DNA of 64,000 nt from Lepidurus packardi (lineage: Eukaryota > Arthropoda > Branchiopoda > Notostraca > Triopsidae). Positions 59,101-64,000 of this stretch are shown here, in pieces. Position 1 is the stretch's first letter. Every line of letters begins with the position of its first letter. Made by a program: the position numbers and the translations under genes. The stretch spans positions 12,499,235 to 12,563,234 of the forward strand of contig JAKZAN010000004.1 of the NCBI GenBank assembly GCA_023053545.1, in the 5' to 3' direction. Below the pieces are notes generated by a model. The model had not been told where the DNA came from and made no database searches. It worked only from the letters and a program-made list of their open reading frames with translations.

Positions 59101-62071
59101 AAAAGTGTTCGATTTTTGCCAAATTCTTAACAAAAAATCTGAGATTTTCACAAATTATGACGAAAGAACTAAGAAAGTCTGAGATTTTCGTAAGGAGGAC
59201 GAAAAATGAAAGGCTTTCCAGCAATTTGGACCCAATAGATGAGCTATGAGGCAACTTTTGAGAAGAAATTTGAGCATCTTCATAAGATATAACGAGTTTT
59301 GGTTACAAAAACCTTTCATTACCTTCTTCAAACAGTTTCCAGGAAGCGAGCAAAAGGTTCTCGTTAATGAGGCGATAGTTAGGAGTAAACTTTGGGCCAG
59401 TTTATCGCTCGGGACTCCGTTTGTGTACAAAGTTACCAAATCTAATCACAAAAAGCGAGGAAATACGAGGGATGAGATCGTTTTTGAAGCATCTTTAGGC
59501 GCACACCTTGTATGATGAGTTCTTCCGGATGCGTGGCTAGCGATAAACCCAAGAGATAGCGTTCTGGCAAGTCAATGCTGGTTTTCAACTTGAAATTGAG
59601 GATTTCCATAGCGGCAGCATGTGCGTCTGATGTTTGGGCAGCCGCCACTGCATCCAATATTTGAGGTCTGCAGAGAAAAAGACGTCCCGAATACATTATT
59701 CCGTTTTCTAAAGCTCATTTGAGAATGTACCTACAATACGTCTCTGTTCTTGACATCCTTCAGCACGGCGAGAATGTCGGCTTTGGGGGAATAGCGTATT
59801 TTTCTGACGAGTGCAATAGCAGACGTTGTCATTTTCAATGAGGCCATGTGATTAGCTTTTAGCGACGCTCGGATTTCTTGCACCAGTTTCGTTAACTAAG
59901 GGAAGACAATTCAGTTTTTGCAATCAAGGTTGAAAAGAAAAGAAAAAAAAAGTAATAAAGAAAGGGGAATTACGGCTTTGCAAACGCCACCAGCACAAGC
60001 GTCCGATTCCGGATCAACTTGCAAGCTTTCTTCCACGTATTTCACTTTACGAGACTTGGACAAAGCTTCCACTACGGCGGCCACACTCGATCCTTTCCCT
60101 TTGCCCTTGCTGATTTTTTGACCTGCAAAAATAAAAAAATCGATTTCGAATAAAGTCATCGAAATTTCAATCAAAGAACGTTATAACATGCAATAATGAA
60201 AAGTAAATAAAACGTATTAAATATTAAAGAAAACTGCTCCAATATAAATATTCGAAATAGTAAACATGGGAATAATCGATATAATATAATCCTAATAATC
60301 GATATATATTGTAGAATCATAATTGATATCGATATGTATAGAAAATAAATAAACATTTTCTAAGATTAATAACAAATAAAACTAGTAGAAAGTTTACATG
60401 ATTGTTAATAATAATTGAAAATAATTAGGAAGAATAATGGGGAATGAATAAGAATGCATTAAAAATAGAAAAATAAACACAAATATACTAGTAAATAAAT
60501 AGGAATACTAGTTAAAAATGTAACCAAAAAATGTCTACCTTTTAGCTTCAAGTCTTGACTAGATTTAAGATGAGCTCCGGCTGGTAGTCTGGCAGTTACG
60601 CGAACTTTTTGTATTTCGGTGGCACTAGCGGATTCCAAGTATGATCCATCTCGGCTTAATTGGTAGCTGACAACAAGTTCGGGTTGAATTATCAGTCCCA
60701 GAAGCTAGGAACAAAAACGTGCAGAGTAAAACAAAAAGTTTTGTCTAAATCCACTAAATTTTCTTTTGCTTTCTAAAAAACAACGCCTCTTATCCGTCTT
60801 TTTCTTCTTTTTAAGACTCTGGTATACCTTAGCTAACTGAGGCGAAACATCACAGATGACGCTAATGTTTGTTATGGTTTGCGAAACAGGGTTCTCCGGT
60901 TAAAAACGCGGAGGTCAAGTGACACTTGCGTGTCATATCGTTGCAAAACGTTCTCCGGAGAAAACTGACAAAGGGGTGTCACTCGAGTTGAAAATTGGTA
61001 GTTGGATTGGAAATGCATTAGGTTAGGTTAAAACTTGCCCTTTCCTTCACTCCATTAGCTTAAAAAAAGTGCATTGTTCGAATGACTCACTTGTGTCATT
61101 TCAGACAGCGGAATACGTTACATACGTTTGTCACTAAATGCAGAGAAAGTGTTATGTTTTGCGAAAGCGTTGTATAAGAAAGTAACCAAAACGCAATGCT
61201 CGCGAAACCATAGCAAACATCAGCGCCATCTGTGACCGTTCCGCATCAATAAGCTAAGGTCTACAGGAGCCTTAAGAGTTATTAGTATAGCGCTTACCGG
61301 ATGAGAATGAGCATGAAAAGGGGCTGGTCTCAAGAGTTGACACTTTTCTTTCGTTTTCCGGAAAGTATGGCTTTCACGTCGCACATAATCCACCTCACAT
61401 TGTCCAGACGCGTCTACTTCAACTCGAGTACCAGTTACCACGCCATACTAAAACACCATAAGCAATACAATCAGAAAACTGCACGCCATTACATTCTGTT
61501 TCACATATATTCTTTAAGAAAGTCTCCCAAAGGGAATGTTTAATACTTGGAAAAGGCTCGTTATGCCACGTTTCACGTTCAGTAAGGACAAAGGCTCATC
61601 ATGGGCCGCGAATAACCGTTTGATGATCCCATGTTGCCAATCCACCAACACAGAATGCCCTTTCAGAGTATCCAATTTGGAACTGTGCGGCACAAACCCA
61701 TAAGGATCAGGAATTTTCCGGGATCTCACAGCCAACTGCGGTTTGGTTACCTGAAAAAAATAAATTTGATTTACTTTATTTATTTCACTTGTCATTCTTT
61801 TACAACCTCTAGCGTATCTGTGTCAACAACCCGGAAGCTAAGGAAAATCCTTATTTTATTTTTTAAATAGAAGACAGAATTCAGCGAGAAAATACAAGTT
61901 ATTTCTGGTCTTCTTCAGATAACGAACATGCAAATGCGAAGACAATCGAGCTGCTCGGAAGATTAATTCCTAACGATTCCTAACGGCTTTTTTTCCGCTT
62001 TTGGTAACCACCCACCCTGAACCCCCCCGAAACCGTTACTTTGGTGTCTTGCCAAGCACGCGGACTTGTCC

Positions 62072-62109
<38 letters not shown>

Positions 62110-62463
62110 CTGTATCTTTCCATTGATTTGAACCCAAAGTACTGTATATAAAACCTTCCATCTTCCAAAAATATAAAAATATATATAAAAAAATGGGAAT
62201 AGTAAATAAGAACTTACTGTAATCTCAAGGAGCTTTTGATCCGGATCTTTTGGATTCTGCCAAATGCTGGCCACCGTGACAAGGGCTGATACTTGGTACC
62301 CGACGTCCTTTTTTGCACTTTTGGAGTTGTTGAGCAAGGCCTGCGGCTCGTGCATGAGCACCGTTGTGACGTAATCATACTGTAGCTCGGTTCCCACTTC
62401 ATACGCTTGACTGATGGCTGCAATGGAGACAACAACACAAACAATGAAATCCGCGCTCCACAT
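56114..62463 (-). CDS. MTTP: Microsomal triglyceride transfer protein, large subunit
   Basis: Twelve exons: 62218-62463, 61547-61750, 61298-61447, 60539-60704, 59974-60122, 59731-59895, 59505-59667, 58355-59005, 57746-57937, 56726-56880, 56391-56558, 56114-56273; about 855 codons. MTP loads lipid onto apolipoprotein B-type proteins in the ER lumen with protein disulfide isomerase. A signal peptide (MWSADFIVCVVVSIAAISQA) is followed by YEVGTELQYDY, the lipovitellin-type N-terminal barrel, the helical domain (LDAVAAAQTSDAHAAAMEIL, YDSSARTLALDILLKSQPS), and the lipid-binding C domain (LRPIVFFTGNGELM, VLDVLGVVSFDFAGQIQISLWY). The end KNSELCNILF matches the human SEMCKVVF region. Exons 6 and 7 do not join in frame at any canonical splice site (one base out; see findings). 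Either the gene is broken here or there is a one-base sequence error. Confidence 0.9.
56636..56685. repeat. Near-perfect 25-bp inverted repeat in MTTP intron
   Basis: Left arm CATTGGCTTGCTTTCTTTGC (start 56636) and right arm GCAAAGAAATGCAAGCCAATG (end 56685) meet at CTTCATTGAAG with almost no loop. One mismatch was seen. It would form a tight hairpin or cruciform. Confidence 0.8.
57040..57170. repeat. ATCGAT-rich AT repeat in MTTP intron
   Basis: Degenerate copies of ATATATCGAT/TATACCGAT flank the MITE-like element that begins at 57186. Related sequence resumes at 57635-57680 on the far side. Confidence 0.6.
57186..57611. mobile_element. MITE-like element with long terminal inverted repeats
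   Basis: About 426 bp. The left end starts GGTCTGTCGTGTAAAGTGAC and the right end, reverse-complemented, starts GGCCTGTCGTGTAAAGTGAC. Similarity continues inward about 75-80 bp on each side (GAGCTGAGGCAAATTTGAC; ATATCAAG versus GTATCAAG). Each end contains the palindrome GTGACGGATCCGTCA. No coding capacity is seen. Lies in MTTP intron between 56880 and 57746. The target-site duplication is unclear. Confidence 0.85.
58064..58216. repeat. 29-bp tandem repeat in MTTP intron
   Basis: About five near-identical copies of a 29-bp unit, AATATAATCAATAAATCAAT-ATAATCGAT. The units are contiguous with no unique spacers, so it is a minisatellite. Confidence 0.9.
60265..60345. repeat. ATCGATAT repeats in MTTP intron
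   Basis: Short run of AATAATCGATATAAT, ATCGATATATATT and GATATCGATATG in the intron between 60122 and 60539. Confidence 0.5.
60830..61267. mobile_element. Second MITE-like element with terminal inverted repeats
   Basis: About 438 bp. The left end, GGTATACCTTAGCTAACTGA with GATGACGCTAATGTTTG further in, pairs with the right end CAAACATCAGCGCCATCTGT with AATAAGCTAAGGTCTAC. The arms extend about 60-65 bp to GTTTGCGAAAC / CGCGAAACC. No coding capacity is seen. Right-end sequences recur at 40490-40552 and 12962-13013, so this is a dispersed family. Lies in MTTP intron 3 (60705-61297). Confidence 0.8.
62068..62106. repeat. Poly(A) tract in MTTP intron 1
   Basis: About 36 A residues on the + strand (T on the gene strand). 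It could be a retroposed element tail or simple slippage; no element body is recognised next to it. Confidence 0.7.
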
Positions 62464-64000
62464 GTTCCCCCGTGGCACGGCAAAATGTGAATGCCCTCAC
62501 ACGATAGAGACAAGGGACAACCCCCAAATCAACATAAACATGACAGACACGCACAAACGAGTTTGAACAGCCCAGCCCAATATTAATATTTTGTAGAGTT
62601 TTTTTTTAGCAACGCATTTTAGAGACCTCTTAAAGCATACTAGGGTATCTCAAGGTATTTTTTTTCTCCTTTGCACATGAAACGGTACAGATAACAGATA
62701 TACAGTACAATAAAAGCGACAAGCGGAAGTTAGACATTGTATAATGTTATTGTACTCAATTGTTACTTTACCTGGCGCTTGATGACACTGGCACGCTTTT
62801 TAGGTTAATGAACCATGCAATAAAACAGAAAAAGAAGTTAGTTTGTCAGTTACAAAATGGCTGCCAGATAATTAGTTACGAGTCATAGATACAGGGCACA
62901 AATATAGCAGTAGATTACAAAATTATAAATAAATCTTAATAATATACTATAAATTAAGTAATAAATTAGAGATAAACAAACTAGGATAAGAGAGTAGCTA
63001 GAACTATCTTGTGACAAGTAAATAGAGCCAAAAATCTAGTTTCTGGGGATATGTTTCCTTTCATCCTGCCCTGAATAGTAATTAAGTTATGAAAGAAAGA
63101 CTTTCACAAAAATAATGTAACGTGGCTTGCTGACGTCACAAGCGCGTCAGCTGTCCAAGCGCCGGTAAGCCACGCCATGCTTCGCTCGTGACGTCAACAA
63201 TCAAAAGTTGGTATGCCAAGAACGGCTTACCACACAAATTTCATTGTTCTTGTCATAACCTCAGCTACAAGCATCCATCAGAATCTCGTACAAAGCTTGG
63301 CTTGAAAAGCTGAAAGGATATATTATACAAACTTAATTTTTTTATTTATTATACAAATTTTCTCTTTCTTTCACTCTGCGTTTAGCAGTAACTAAGCTAT
63401 TAAAGAAAGACATTTAGAAAAATAACATTACGTGGCTTGCTGACGTCACAGCTCTCAGTTATGCTTAGCACCGCGAGAGCTTCCTGTTCTAAGCATGGGG
63501 AAAATGAGAGTAAATAGTTCGCATGGTAACACGTGCCGGTAAGCCACGCCTTGCTTCGCCCGTGACGTCAACAAAGAAAAGTTTAAACGCCAATAACTCT
63601 TGAACGGCTAACCGCAGAAAATTGAAACAAAATTCACTGTTCTTGGAGTAAACTAAACTATTAGCTTCTATCAAAATTTCCTACATAGTTCGACTTGAAA
63701 AGTTGAAAGAGGAAGACATTTCCAACGTTGAAGGTTGAATTAACCAGCTAAAGTGAGCCTGCGTTGTTATCTGATCTGTTCTTGGGGAGTCTGGCAGACA
63801 CATGTGCTTCCAGTAAAAGAACATGGAAAAGACGGAGGGAGGAAAGGGAGGGTCAAAGAGCTGTGATGATCAAGCGAAACCTTAGTTTCTAGCCAGGGCC
63901 AGACATGACGGCGATAAACTGAGATAATTTGTGTCGCGTTGACTCGACTCAAACGACTCTAACGTTCTTGAAAGCGCTGTACTAAACAAAATTCTTCCAT
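62464..64000. other. MTTP upstream region and repeat-bearing flank
   Basis: 5' flank of the leftward MTTP gene. Immediately upstream are T-rich stretches. From about 63060 to 63690 two related repeat copies occur (separate entry). No coding sequence is supported from here to the window end. Confidence 0.5.
63060..63690. repeat. Two diverged copies of a CRE-containing repeat
   Basis: Copies at about 63070-63290 and 63385-63670. Both run: AGTAAxTAAGxTAT-AAAGAAAGAC, then a CGTGGCTTGCTGACGTCACA block, a variable middle, GCCGGTAAGCCACGCC-TGCTTCGC, GTGACGTCAACAA, and a shared tail (TTCA-TGTTCTTG then AGCxTCxATCA). The middle of copy 2 is longer. Each copy holds two TGACGTCA sites, four in total. 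Confidence 0.75.

Overview
The window is nuclear DNA from an arthropod, most likely a pancrustacean (insect or crustacean). The evidence is GT-AG introns, mostly 45-150 bp, AT-rich intergenic DNA, two rhabdomeric opsins, a Nudel-like type II membrane mosaic protease, and inverted-repeat transposon remnants. I cannot name the species. Exons were joined by hand from splice signals and family similarity. For all but one of the recognised genes the exon lengths sum to a whole number of codons, which is a strong internal check. Single exon edges may still be off by a base or so.

Layout, left to right. 1-1049: tRNA-like/SINE-like sequence and a large hairpin. 1050-1774 (+): DENR. 2423-8206 (-): ULK1/Atg1 kinase. 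9168-10785 (-): EF-hand rhomboid protease. 12039-14342 (+): ankyrin/SOCS-box protein. 14834-16125 (-): NSRP1. 17399-18688 (+): class C seven-helix receptor. 19298-24205 (-): SETD1-type H3K4 methyltransferase. 24989-32044 (-): ANKFY1/rabankyrin-5, with a Ly6-type GPI-protein gene nested on the opposite strand in one intron (29787-30685). 32750-37057 (-): SEC24C/D. 37919-39265 (-) and 41166-42903 (+): a head-to-head opsin pair. 42784-44409: a recent chimeric rearrangement. 44721-54075 (+): Nudel-like mosaic protease. 54490-55952 (+): BMP9/10-like ligand. 56114-62463 (-): microsomal triglyceride transfer protein. 62464-64000: upstream DNA with two related repeats.

Most genes are unrelated housekeeping or signalling genes packed closely. 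Links by function: ULK1, ANKFY1 and SEC24 all act in membrane traffic; the two opsins are a duplicated pair; MTTP acts in lipoprotein assembly.

The most unusual region is 42784-44409. There, 887 bp copied from exons of the Nudel-like gene 9 kb downstream lie between two copies of the opsin 2 last exon plus 3' flank. This creates an in-frame hybrid of protease/LDL-receptor-repeat sequence and an opsin tail. Other points are two MITE-like elements in MTTP introns, a one-base phase conflict in MTTP, a duplicated splice donor in the BMP gene, and a 201-bp mucin-type coding repeat in the Nudel-like gene.
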